Shown: positions 1 to 10,603 of the stretch, piece by piece
Numbering within the stretch: the first letter of the stretch is position 1
Layout of the letters: each line of letters opens with the position of its first letter
NCBI GenBank assembly: GCA_002286855.1
Contig: NRSV01000095.1
Span: 333 to 64,332, forward strand
Length of the DNA stretch: 64,000 nucleotides
From: Bipolaris cookei
Lineage: Eukaryota; Ascomycota; Dothideomycetes; Pleosporales; Pleosporaceae
Direction: 5' to 3'
The notes under the pieces: generated by a model
The model's input: the letters and a program-made list of their open reading frames with translations, nothing else
Told to the model about the DNA's origin: nothing
The model's database searches: none
Position numbers and translations under genes: made by a program

Positions 1-545
1 GCCTGGATGACTAGACACTGCAAAGCTCACCAAAGCTTCCGGAAAGCGAATGAGGAAAAAAAGAAAGAATTGCTCATGCGCACTACGCAGATACAGCGCA
101 GCGCCTCCCCGACCGCAGGATCCACCACGCCTGTCCTGAGTTTCTTCGGAAGCTCTACAACAGCAAGCAGCGAACATAGGACACAAGTTGATGATAGCCG
201 AAAAAGGAAAAAAACGGTCGGGAGGCCTATCCACCTCAGCTCTGCGGTCAAGGCACCAGGACAGAGCCAACTCTTCCCGATAAGGACAGCCACACCAACA
301 GCTGATCATGAGATGGACTAATCACTCCAGCACCACACCTCGGCTCCCTTGTCTAAAGGAAGCACCGTTAAATAAGGAAAGAGAAAAAAGGAAAGAACGA
401 GACTACGGATACTCAGGCGCGGGAGGTTTTTAGACATAAGTTCGCTTAGGTCACGTTTGCCCTGCAATACACATTGTAGCATTCAGTGTTCATAGACCCT
501 CACGGGAACCAGGCAGCACTTTAAATTGATTGATTTATTATATAT
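1..545 (+). mobile_element. LINE-type retroelement 3' end, left copy (cut by window edge)
   Basis: This is the C-terminal 104 codons of a gag-like ORF1 (7-321, ending in HEMD and a stop) followed by about 220 bp of 3' UTR and an AT-rich tail. The encoded residues are identical to the end of the ORF1 at 3044-3484 on the minus strand, so the two copies form an inverted, tail-to-tail pair. The protein piece starts inside the last zinc knuckle and continues as a Ser/Thr/Lys-rich tail. No reverse transcriptase lies between the ORF1 stop and the tail. Its upstream part is outside the window. Assignment to Tad-like LINEs rests on the companion copy. Confidence 0.75.
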
Positions 546-1316
546 TAGTCTAATCTTTAGCAAACAGCGCGATTACGAATTCATCACTGAAGAAATGTAA
601 TGATCAAAACCCACCCTGCTACATAGTTCAATCTTAAGTCCACCGTCGAAGATAGGTGGTTTAGAAGATTTGAATGATTGGGATGCGCTATAGGATAGCC
701 ATAAGGTCGAACCTTTGCTACCTTGTATGCAGAAGAAAAGTATCACGGTCATCCTCTAGTATCTTAGAACCATGGTACTCACACGCGCGATCACGTGAGA
801 TATTCACCTATCGCTTCTAAAAGTATAATCTTGCGACTTTATGTTTTCTCGAAAACACAGTACACGACCACCACGACCACACACAATTTCGGACTTCGTG
901 TTATTGACCAAGAACCACTTCGTCATAGCTGTACATCCTCAATCTTGTGACCTTTTGTAAAAACTATAACACTTCTCTTATCCTTCCTCTGTGCTTAATG
1001 GTAGAATTCGGCTATCATCTAATGTTATCAATCTTTCGAATCGATCAAGTCCTGAAAAGATATGCTGGCAGATACACGATTACGTAAGAAATCCAAGATA
1101 CTGTGTGGTTTGCCAGGTAAGCACAGTACATTCAGTCTTCATCACAAATTCTTACAACTGCTAGAAACCATGCACAGAAGCTTGTGGTAGTCAAGAGCGT
1201 CCAAGGTCACCCACGGGTAGAGAATGAAAGAAAAGTACTCAGAAGATTTCAGCACCTCACTCCGTACCTCCGACCCTTGATTGACGAAATCGAAGAACTG
1301 TCTGTCCCTACAACTA
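546..1316. other. AT-rich gene-free DNA between two element ends
   Basis: I see no convincing coding region. Short overlapping frames near 1142-1444 cross the pogo terminal repeat at 1317 and resemble nothing I know. The stretch separates the LINE tail from the TA target dinucleotide (1315-1316) of the next element. Confidence 0.5.
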
Positions 1317-1334
1317 ACGTGGTTCACAAGCGAG
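1317..1334 (-). repeat. Terminal inverted repeat of pogo copy A
   Basis: The 18-bp end motif follows a TA at 1315-1316. The same 18 bases follow a TA at 63122-63123, so this is the family's terminal repeat. The opposite repeat of this copy is lost. Confidence 0.8.
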
Positions 1335-2823
1335 TGAGCACCTCCCCACCAGCGCGTCGACGTCAACATGTTATCACGCACTTTTATCACAGTCAATAAA
1401 CTATTGCAATATACTAAATTAGTTATCAGAATCGCTGCTATCACTTACACTATCTGTCTCAACTGCGCAGGTACGAGTGTTGTGTCCAGTTTGCTTGCAA
1501 CGCCCGCACCGCCTCTCTCCTCGCACCCTCTTCGATGCGTTCTCACCATCACCACGACTACTACTCGCCCAGCTAGCTAGTACTTCTTGTACTTCGCTAA
1601 CAGCAAGAGTCTCTTCTGTCCGTACGTATCGCCGCTTACGGCTCTTGCGCTTATTTGCTGCATCTAGAGCCTCTTGAAGGCTAGCCATTTCCTTCCATCA
1701 TTAGCGTCATCTTATGTGCCATTTGCTGAGCCCCTTTGCTCAACTGTACAGCCTTCTCGTCAAGTGAATTTGCAGAAGGCCCATAGCAATTTCTTACTCT
1801 CTGTCGAATGAAAGTACTTTGAGCCTCGACTTTGTGGGCGTTGCGCGGCGTCTGCACCTCTCAGGCGTCTGCCCGTCGCAGCGATTGTTTTAACGTCTGC
1901 ACCATCACATCAAGCTTTGATAGCATAGTCTGTGGGTCATGTGGGACTATACCAGCGCCTCTGAAGCCAGATTAAATATTCTCCTTCGTGATAGATTACT
2001 CAAAAGCAGTCTTAAACGCTAGTACAAAGGTCTCCTTGCTGATATAGTGGGTGCGGTTGCGTGCTAAGCTTGAAATAGCGGCGCGAAGCAGCCAACGTCA
2101 AGAGGCTGCAACAGGTGACATGAGTGTATAGGCATGCAGAGAAGAATAATATTCTTCTCCTTGCAAAGATCTTGAAAATTGATGGAGCAGTGGTTCTTGT
2201 GGCCGTCGATAATGAGCAGTCGATACCCACCTACAGTACAGCTCTTTGTATGGGTATCAAAGTGCTCCAACCAGGCAAGAGTAAGCTGATTATTCGTCCA
2301 GCCATTAGGAATAACTTCAATAACCCAGTCAATAGGTAGATTCTCAAACCAGACGTTGATAAGCACCTTGCCCGTAAAGACAACGAAGGGTGGTAGCCGG
2401 CGACCCGACGCGCCCACACCTTGGATCACAGTAACCCACTCACGGTTGCCTGGCTATATCCGCTTCTTTTTGCCATATCTTTCTAAGCCTGTGATAACTA
2501 ACTGTGATAAAATCTTGCCCATCATGAAGCCAGTTTCATCAAAGTTGTAGATATCATCGTCCACAATACCCCACTTCTGCTTTGTCGCCTGGACTAGATC
2601 AAACCAGCGCTGGATAGCCGCTGGGTCCTCACAGACGGCTCGCTGGTGATCATAAGGATGGCTCCAGTGCGTACAGAGCTCAGGAGTCCTCTTAACAAAG
2701 TTGTCAACCCAGTTCTTGCCAACAGGGTTGCTCTCCCGCTCATGCAATAGTTTATCGGCCATTGCTCGAACTTTAGCCTTTGTAGGCACAAATCCTCACG
2801 CAGACTCTTCAAGAATACACTAA
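1317..2823 (-). mobile_element. Decayed pogo-family DNA transposon, 5'-truncated (copy A)
   Basis: The outer end begins right after a TA with the terminal repeat ACGTGGTTCACAAGCGAG (1317-1334), the same motif that opens the element at 63124. Inside, on the minus strand, lie pieces of one transposase in shifted frames: CENP-B-type HTH and the DDE start FDETGFMMG (2454-2789), a central DDE block with IDGHKNH and LLQPLDVGCF (2064-2429), a degraded stretch (1700-2060), and a C-terminal zinc-knuckle tail CGRCKQTGHNTRTC (1419-1688). The 5' quarter, including the psq-type HTH and the second terminal repeat, is missing. The break lies a few bases from the LINE tail at 2836. It is non-functional. Confidence 0.85.
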
Positions 2824-2835
2824 AATATATATAAG

Positions 2836-4480
2836 TCAATTTAAAGTGCTGCCTGGTTCCCGTGAGGGTCTATGAACACTGTATGTTACAATGTGTTTTG
2901 CGGGGCAAACGTAAACTAAGCGAACTTATGTCTAAAAACCTCCCGCACCTTAGCATCCGTAGTCTCGTTCTTTCCTTTTTTCTCTTTCCTTATTTAACGG
3001 TGCTTCCTTTAGACAAGGGAGCCGAGGTGTGGTGCTGGAGTGATTAGTCCATCTCATGATCAGCTGTTGGTGTGGCTGTCCTTATCGGGAAGAGTTGGCT
3101 CTGTCCTGGTGCCTTGACCGCAGAGCTGAGGTGGATAGGCCTCCCGACCGTTTTTTTCCTTTTTCGGCTATCATCAACTTGTGTCCTATGTTCGCTGCTT
3201 GCTGTTGTAGAGCTTCCGAAGAAACTCAGGACAGGCGTGGTGGATCCTGCGGTCGGGGAGGCGCTGCGCTGTATCTGCGTAGTGCGCATGAGCAATTCTT
3301 TCTTTTTTTCCTCATTCGCTTTCCGGAAGCTTTGGTGAGCTTTGCAGTGTCTAGTCATCCAGGCCTTATGACCCTTTGACTTGCAGGCTGCACAGCTGGC
3401 TGCTTCGTCGCCCTTCGTCTTGCAGTCCCTTGTGGGATGGCTGCCTGCACAGTGTCCGCAGATGTCCTTGATCGCATTACACACAGATTGGCCGTGGCCC
3501 CATTTTCAGCACTTGAAGTATTGTCCGTCCGTGAGCGATACATCCCACAACCAGACTGAAAGCCATTTCGCTCCAACCAGTATGCCTTTCCGCACTGCCC
3601 TAAGTTAGGATTCCTCTGTGCTGACACTCAAGAGGATAGATCCTCTTGTTTGTGTTTTGTTTTCCCGCCTGTTAGCAAGGTTCTTGTCTGTGTATAGCCA
3701 TTGTACTTGTTCGACTCGAAAGTTTGGGTTTTGTTTGTTGACTTCCCTAATCCATGTGTCGTTTTCGCTGCATTTCTTGTTTTGGATTGAGGTACCAAGA
3801 TGAATGCCTGATACTATAATCAATTTAGGTCGTCGGATGGTCTTGATGCCATTCAAAACCTGAATCCCTGCTTGTATGATCTGATCCCGTCGCGCTGCGT
3901 CCTTGACCACCACCGAGATCTTGTTGGGCGCTCTTGGATGAAGGATGATTGCCTTTGCATCCGGGATGGCAACCTGGATACGAGCCAAATTTTCTTGCGC
4001 TGTTTCAGGCTCAGTGCCCTTGGTTGTTTCCACCCGTACTTTGATTTTTGCCGGGTGGATGGTGCCTCTCGAGGCCACCTGACTCCAGCTTATCGGCTCT
4101 TGACGCGTGGGCGCCTTTATTGTTGTCTTGTCCTTCTTTGTCCCCTCTTCCAGGTGTGCTCCCATCGGTCTGCTAATATTAAGACATATATTCTAAAAAA
4201 TTCCTTAGTCATTTTGGAGATCATTGATCCTAAGATCGCTATGTAGTCGCGATCGCAGCTGCTGTCGTCCATCACGCTGCTCATCTCAAATGGTGTTTCT
4301 GAGCGTTCAAGCGATACCTGGGACTCAATTTTAATACTATTCGAAAGCTCTTGCTGTGTATTTAGTATCACGTCTTCCTCGCTGTCAGTAGAGGCGTCTG
4401 AGGCGTTGCCTTGGTGTTGAGAGCTGTACTCAGACTGCACGGATCGTGTGGGACACGGACTGCAGCAGCTACCCAACAGA
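2836..4480 (-). mobile_element. LINE-type retroelement with decayed ORF1 and no ORF2 (right copy)
   Basis: Read on the minus strand, an N-terminal acidic Ser-rich segment (4117-4476) runs with a frameshift near 4165 into a gag-like core (3605-4165), then a zinc-knuckle block including CGHCAGSHPTRDC and CAACKSKGHK (3044-3484). From about 4165 to 3044 one frame stays open apart from two nonsense codons: TAA near 3610, and TGA near 3510 where the first knuckle expects a tryptophan (KC-stop-KWGHGQSVC). The ORF1 stop is followed after about 210 bp by an AT-rich tail at 2836. ORF1 proteins of this type bind RNA in fungal Tad-like LINEs. The copy lacks ORF2 (endonuclease and reverse transcriptase), so it could only have moved in trans or is a deletion product. 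Confidence 0.75.
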
Positions 4481-4495
4481 CTGGTGTATCCTCAG

Positions 4496-6022
4496 CTATA
4501 ATTCTCTGGGCTCTTCCATACTTGTAATCTTGTGATTGGTGGATACGCGCGTAGCTATCAGCTTTTTGGTGTTGTACTCCTCATCGTCGCGCTGCCAGCG
4601 CGTAACTTTGGTAGTAATAAGGACGCCATCAGCAGTGCGCTTATAGTATCGCCTGCCAGCAGCGCGTATTGAGGGGAGCAGCCGCCTGGTAATGGTGTTG
4701 AGCCTCGCGCTCAGCTCTTTCTTTAACCATCGCGCGCGCGATGGCGATGAGCCCAGACGTGGTGGTGAGCTCACTACAACAGGAGTAGTTTCTCGCGAAG
4801 GTGGAAGAGGTGATGGGGTAGGAGACTGCTCGACGCTGCTATTGTCGTTGTCGCGCGACTGAAGCGTGCTGATTACTATGTCTGGTTTGAATGGAGCAAG
4901 CCCAGTTCGCCTCCAGCCGCTTAATATAGTGGAGCGCGTAAAGGTAAGTCGCTGGATCTCAGCAATAGTCAAGAGGAAGTCTGGTTTGTTAATCTCTTTT
5001 GACCCCGCGCGAGCAGCCCAGTTGAGGCAGCGACCGTGGTAATACTTGAGCGGTTGAAAGCAGCCGACGTCAAGTGGTTGAAGTATATGAGTAGTGTGAG
5101 GCGGCAGTGCGTATAGTTGTATATGCTGCTGTTCAGCGTATTCAATAAACTCTCTTGTTTCATGAGAGCGGTGCCCATCAACTAGTAGTAACCTCCATAT
5201 ACTCCTCAATCGCGTCTTTGTGCAGCGATCAAAGTGCTTCAACTACTCTAGCGCGAGCTAATCATTGCTGTAGCCACTCTCTGATACCACAATTAAGTAG
5301 CGATCAGGCAGATCAGCTACCCAATGCTCCATCACTGTCGTGGCTTTGATAATAACCATAGGCTCAATGATATCGCCAGCAGCGTTGACGCACTCAACAA
5401 GAGTAATCAGCTCGCGGTTATTAGGGTTTGGGATGAAGACAGTGCGTTGGTTTTTGGTGTAGATATATTGATTTACCGCAACTCCAATCCGGCAATCAGT
5501 CTCATCTATGTTATATAGGTCCTCTGGTTGTATACCAAGTTAACCTATCATGTTTTTGAGCTTTATGAACCAGTCCCGTAGGACTTGTGGTTGTGCCTGT
5601 AATCGCAATACCTCCATTGGTTTTGCCTTGGCGCACTTATATTTTGGGTGACGACGGAGCCTACAGCGTGCCCAATTCTTTCCAATTGGTGGAGGAGCTT
5701 CTTCAGTACCAAGACACGACTCCTCAAACAAAGCGTAGGCTTGTACAGTGACAGTGTGGTGTTGAATGCCGAAGCCAATCGCGTCAAGATAGCGCTCAAG
5801 AGCAAGGTCTTGGGCTTCGGTGAGCAGATAGTTAGGTGGCTTTCGATTACAGCGTGTAGGCTCGTTATTGTGTGCGCGGAGAAGACGTTTATACTTGAGA
5901 TTATGGACTCTAGCATAATATAATATGTTTGGCTTGGGGAGCTTGTGGAGCGCGTCGGCATGATTTCTATACACCGCCAACTCATCAGTATAGTTTGACA
6001 CTGTAGAACTAGACCTTAGCAT
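4496..6022 (-). pseudogene. pogo/Fot1-type DDE transposase, three in-frame stops (element B)
   Basis: A single minus-strand frame covers a whole transposase: psq-type HTH (from 6022), CENP-B-type HTH with IGKNWARCRLRRHPKY (about 5640-5700), then the DDE domain with YNIDETDCRIG, LLVDGHRSH and ILQPLDVGCFQPLK, and a proline/serine-rich then basic tail ending at 4496. The frame is interrupted by TAA (about 5540) and by two TAG codons near 5250-5262, the first after SND and the second just before LKHFD. By comparison with relatives these replace Gln, Gln and Trp codons. All three are C-to-T or G-to-A changes, the pattern left by RIP. I did not find matching terminal repeats. The 3' side abuts the LINE copy. 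It belongs to a different pogo subfamily from copies A and C. Confidence 0.85.
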
Positions 6023-6573
6023 GCTGCGAAGCTTTTGGCTTATTTAGATTTTAATTATGGAGTATTGTGGTGTTGATTGTATTATCTTAAAAAATATTAG
6101 AATTAGGTCCTTTAGTAGTATGACTACTATAGGTAACTAAGTCGGAGTGGCAAGGTGAGTAATTCTAACGTCTACTATTCGGCATATCCACTGTGTTATT
6201 CTCTATCTACTATGCGTACGCGGCAACGTGTATTGTGTGCACACGCGCAGCATTGGCCACAGCGTGGTGCCATTCTCTCGCCCAGGCTCTGAACTTTCTT
6301 CTACCAACCTGGACTGGACTTGCATATTCTCAACAAAAATAAATTTCCCTTGACGTGAAAGGCCCGTGCTTCGCACAGGCAATCTTTTAGATTTTCCACC
6401 GGAACCATTGGGCCCGAATATTCCGTTTACGAATCTCTGTTCTGTTTCCTTACGCAACATCTTGTAGATCCGAGAGAACTTTTCATTGCAAATTCAAATC
6501 AAGTTCTTAAAGTAGACTTAGGCGTTACTGCTCGTTACCTCTCGTGACAATATGAATCAAAGCTGACGTCTTC
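6023..6573. other. Gene-free, AT-rich DNA
   Basis: This lies between the transposase start and the kinase relic. An 85-codon frame at 6203-6460 (minus) has no recognisable motif and no splice or composition support. The 5' flank of element B, including its terminal repeat, should lie here, but I could not identify it. Confidence 0.4.
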
Positions 6574-6924
6574 ATAACTCATCAGTCTCATCTACGGTGG
6601 ACACTTCAACCGTTTCAAACCCAAGGAACTGGCAAAGAACGATGGAGAGTACGTGGTTGGAGTTTTCGAGAAGCAACTCAAATACCTTGGTCCTTTCCCA
6701 GCTAAAATTACTGAGATTGCAGACCCAGAAACGGTTCAATCTATTCTGTAGATCATGTAAATTATTCCGAAGGAGAAGATTATTCCATTCATACGGACTA
6801 CTGAGAAGAATTAAACAAAAGAGACAATGTCTTCATATCCAAGATGATGCAACTTGACTGGAGGGTCCGCCCAACAGCGAAGGAGTTGCTGGAAGACGAT
6901 TGGTGGAAAAATGATGATGAATGA
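6574..6924 (+). pseudogene. Relic of a fungal protein kinase (C-lobe only)
   Basis: The sequence reads as the end of a eukaryotic-type protein kinase domain. First comes IYGGHFNRFKPKELAKNDG, then VVGVFEKQLKYLGPFPAKI, then, after a one-base shift, FISKMMQLDWRVRPTAKELL and a terminal DDWWKNDDE. The R-x-R-P-T-A-x-E-L-L string is subdomain XI. In-frame TAG (6749-6751) and TAA (6758-6760) and the frameshift near 6805 break it. No N-lobe, HRD or DFG motif is present upstream, so it is a truncated pseudogene. It resembles the expanded Pezizomycotina kinases with a GPFP segment before the final helices. It lies between dead transposons and a small secreted-protein gene. Confidence 0.7.
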
Positions 6925-7485
6925 CACTGGTTATCACAACGCTGGGTATGCGTGATCTTCTGATTGTAAAAGAACAGTAATGGTAGAAGATAGCGATAGA
7001 AAGAAGTATTAAGATGGATGGAGAGAATGGGCAACTGATACCACATGTGGTAAATAGTGGCAATGTAAGCGTTGATATTGGCCGGATGCTGTAGAACTGG
7101 GACTAATTATCTCAACTCTTTGCAATCATAATTATGCCAGAAAGCGATATTAGCTACCCTAATATACCTTCCCCTCCTATCCTAAGGTAACTCTGGCGTG
7201 TACTGGTGATTTCAACCTACAATATAAGGCAATGGGTCTTTTACTACTCACACTTCTGAACTAATCTCAAAATCTTCAGTAAATATCTGCCACTATCCAT
7301 TTTTGAATGCGCTACCTAAATTCACAGCTCACAATGAATCTGGAAATAAGGTTGATCGTTACTTTTGATTGAAAAGTATAAGTTAACTATTTACGGAAGA
7401 ATATAGATGATCTATATGTTGCGATATGAATGGCTGGGAGGAGGCTAGAAACAGCTCTTTCCACAATTCATGTCTCCATCAATGC
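6925..7485. other. Gene-free stretch downstream of the secreted-protein gene
   Basis: This is AT-rich DNA between the kinase relic and the 3' end of the minus-strand secreted-protein gene. I see no coding or structural feature in it. Confidence 0.4.
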
Positions 7486-7832
7486 TCAACAACCGCTGGC
7501 GCAATTCCTACCGCCTGGGCATTTCTATGGAAATATTAGCAACCCACTCATCCAAGCGCACAAGAGGGATAAAACTTACATTGGCGCAGGCAAACCATAC
7601 GTTTCCATCTGTGCAGCAGCCAGCAGCCTCCGGGCAGTAGGTCCAGCTGGTCTCTGTAGAAGCCCGCTTAGGAACCGGGGCCTTGTCGGACCTGAACTTC
7701 TCAGACCTATCTCTGCATTCCTGAAATTCACAAGAATTAGCCTTTAGAAAATGCATATCGTGGAAGAAGAATACTCACCCAGGCGGCTTCGGCAACGGCG
7801 GCCATGAGGAGTACGAGGGTTTGAACCTTCAT
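7486..7832 (-). CDS. Small secreted cysteine-rich protein (effector-like candidate)
   Basis: Three exons join in phase 0: 7832-7779, 7720-7580 and 7524-7486. The introns are 58 and 55 bp, with donors GTGAGT and GTAAGT and acceptors TTTCAG and CCATAG. The product is 77 residues. Residues 1-17 (MKVQTLVLLMAAVAEAA) form a signal peptide. The rest has eight cysteines, including a CC pair, four of them in a compact C-terminal block. A Lys-Arg near residue 37 (PVPKR) could be a Kex2-type cleavage site, leaving a mature C-terminal peptide with seven cysteines. Size, cysteine density, an AT-rich repeat-bordered position and lack of a recognisable domain fit the broad class of fungal small secreted proteins. 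No function can be assigned. The start is the only ATG giving a hydrophobic leader. Confidence 0.7.
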
Positions 7833-9784
7833 CGTGACTGGGTTTGGTGGTTGGAGAATTAGGTTGGAGTGATTGTCTGGTGGAGTTTGAAGTGCTGGAT
7901 GAAGAGTAAAGAAGGAAATGGGCCTTGGATGAAGCCCTTCTTATGGTAGTTGAACAAAAGATTCACTAACCATAAAGAGAAAGACATCTTCTGTTAGTAA
8001 TAGGTTGGTTAACAGTGCCTATGAGTTGGTTTCGGCCCTACTATGGATTCATGGATGATTTAGTTTACATCTGGCCGTGTTTCCCTGGGGTCTACAAGCC
8101 TGGTCCTCGCGCTGGACCCCTGTTTTCAGAATATGGCTTCATAAGGTTAAAACAAATCGGCTAGCTCGAGTGTCACTATGTACTTAGTGGTGCGGTCGAT
8201 CAAAACAGAGGAGGTGTACATAAAGACAGGGGTATTAGTCACTTTGAATCTAGCTAAGAATTGTATTTTTTTTTCCTGGAAGATTTTCACTTTACCCTCG
8301 GAAATTAGCTCAGAAAGAGGACGCCGTGCATATGCCCTCTGTTCTGAATATTGTTTCAGGCTAGCAGATCAACACAATATGCGGGCAGTTTCTCCGCAAC
8401 CAGCAACACAAGCTTCTCTTCACAGGATAATTTTAGGGGAAAAGCAACACAAGCTCCCTACTTCCCTTTTCTTAGCATGACAAGCTTCTAGGCATTTACT
8501 ACTGGCACTTTCATCTAAATTCCTCGGTACACTAACGTGGTCTCTCTGGTTCACCGCTATTTAGACAGTATGTCCAAACTTTGCTTTATGGTACGAGTGC
8601 TTCTTTTCCTCGGGATAAGGCGCGAAAGCTTTACCCATTCCACAGTAGCCCAATAACAGTTTGACCGGTCTTTCCGCACGTGAAGCGGCCCGTATCATAT
8701 TCTGGAATGTACAAACCGGCTTAATGCGTGGTGCGCGGTGCGCAGTCCAGCCGGTGCGCGGTTTGATTTGCCCGCTGATAGGGCATAGAACAACAATTCG
8801 GTCCCATCTATACTGAACTCCGTTTAGCCCTATGTGGATTTAAGTTTGAAGTCGGAGTCGGATATTAAATGCTCATTTCACCAGGAACAAGAGAAAACGT
8901 GGGGAAGAGGCCCTAGTGTGCGACTATAGTACAGCCGCCAGGGTCCATAGAGCACCATGTATCGTGTGTAGCATTTTTTTCGATGTCACTGTTCTGTGGT
9001 TCGAAACATTCGAAACAGCGAGCTGTTGCCTCCAAAACAAAGACACGGAAGATGGTGTGTGGTCCTAGTGCTCTAGTTTCAGTTTCCTAGTACATTCTCG
9101 TGTTCTAGAAATACCAAGGGATGATGGATATCCCAAGTCTGACGACCCGAACCCGAACCGCATCGCATGAAGTTCACATACTCAAGCGCCCAAACACAGA
9201 AACAGTCACAGACCACCTCGACACTATTATACTGAACCAGGAGAAGCATAGACACGTGGGAAAGTTAGGCGACCGCAGATACCGCCATAGTACCCAGTTC
9301 TTCACATTTCTATACGGAGCTTACTACGGCCCGCTTCGTATCCCCAGACTGTCGTTTCTTAGATCAGGACATCAATCCCCAGACTGACGCTTTGCAATGA
9401 TTTGATCTAGGTTAAAAAAAATACCCCCAGTTTGACATTTTGAACAATACAGGGAATCCATGGTTGAAACCAAGCACAGGAAAGAGGTGCTGATGCGCAT
9501 TCTCATGCGGCGCTTTGGCACACGACACGCACAGACCACCCAATAGCTGCAGATGGCGAGACAAGGCATGACGACTTGAAGCTTCGGGTCATTCATTCAC
9601 CCAACCACAACATCGCCATCACGACCCTGACAAGTCCTCGAACTGTTCATCTCGCTCTCAAATCGCCTTCCTGACGTTACCGCCTTTCTTCGGATACCCA
9701 CAATAGCTAGAGTCGCCCTGTCCCGAAAGCGCCGTTAACAAGCTATCCGCCTCCAGGCGATACCGAACCTTCAAACCGCCCAAC
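7833..9784. other. Long gene-free stretch with a duplicated GC-rich 10-mer
   Basis: This is nearly 2 kb with only short frames (for example 8178-8480 and 9121-9387) that show no motif or splice support. It holds the promoter of the secreted-protein gene on the left and of the V-ATPase gene on the right. GGTGCGCGGT occurs twice in the same orientation, at 8730-8739 and 8753-8762. I see no transposon remains. Confidence 0.4.
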
Positions 9785-10262
9785 ATGGTCAAGCCTGTTG
9801 TTTCCGCTATGAATGCTTGGACATGGTATGCGCGATTCAGGGCTGCTTGGAAGGAAGATGAGGAAGCTAATGTGTTGGTAGCATTGTCGTGTCCCTGTTC
9901 GCGATTGTCATTCTGTCCACGCTGGGAGCACTGTTTAGGGTACGTCTACCCTGCAAATACGGCCGCACATTATCAAACGTGCTGTCGCGCATCTCTCAGC
10001 ATCAAGAGGAGTCGAGGAAATAGCTAACATGCGACTTATAGGGAAGTAGCAACACGGTAATGGGCGGAGAGGAGGACCCCAAGGACGGTGGCGCGGTTGC
10101 AGGCGCACTCTTTGGGGCCGTCTTTATATACATTGTACGCTCTCACCATGACGTGAAATAGCGCGACTTACTAACTGGATATAGGGCTTCTTCGTTTTCT
10201 GCGGACTGCAGGCCCTCCTTCACATGCGCGAAAGCCGTCGTGGCGCGATAAGCCTGTCATGA
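9785..10262 (+). CDS. V-type ATPase subunit f (RNase K-like small membrane protein)
   Basis: Four exons, 9785-9825, 9882-9939, 10042-10134 and 10185-10262, give 89 residues with matching phases. The protein has two membrane helices, IVVSLFAIVILSTLGALF and GAVFIYIGFFVFCGLQALL, joined by a short loop with GGEEDPKDGGAVAG. It begins MVKPVVSAMNAWTC. Layout and motifs (PVVS...AW.C near the start, DP.DG..VA in the loop, FFVFCG.Q in helix 2) match yeast YPR170W-B, the subunit f of the Vo sector, and the metazoan RNase K family. It should sit in the membrane part of the proton pump of vacuoles and Golgi. Identification is by recalled family resemblance. No single exon exceeds 31 codons, so the gene is easily missed. 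Confidence 0.85.
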
Positions 10263-10603
10263 TTTCGGATACCACGGAGCACATGATGGTAGGATAATGC
10301 GGCCTGAAGAAAGGCTAGGAGTTTGCTAGATGCGATGCAGTAAGGTCAGGTTGATAAACAGCGACATACCTGTTGAAGAGAGACGGAGTATTTATATCTT
10401 ATAACATGGCATACGGCGTTTGATGGATACAGGCGATTTCTGCGGTCTGCAACAAGACATTTGATTTAGTACAATACATGCTATTTTCACGCGCGTATTG
10501 ACCCTGTGCATCGTATCCCGTTGGTACCAAAACTGAACAATACACGATCCAGCGCCAGCAATGCACGCTCATCTATCATCAATCCATGTCCTAAACACGT
10601 GGC

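Noticed and set aside
6203..6460. Minus-strand 85-codon frame
   Set aside because: No motif, leader or splice support, and it sits in transposon-flank DNA.
9121..9387. Plus-strand 88-codon frame starting MMDIPSLTTRTRT
   Set aside because: Composition looks random, with no similarity that I recognise and no supporting exons.
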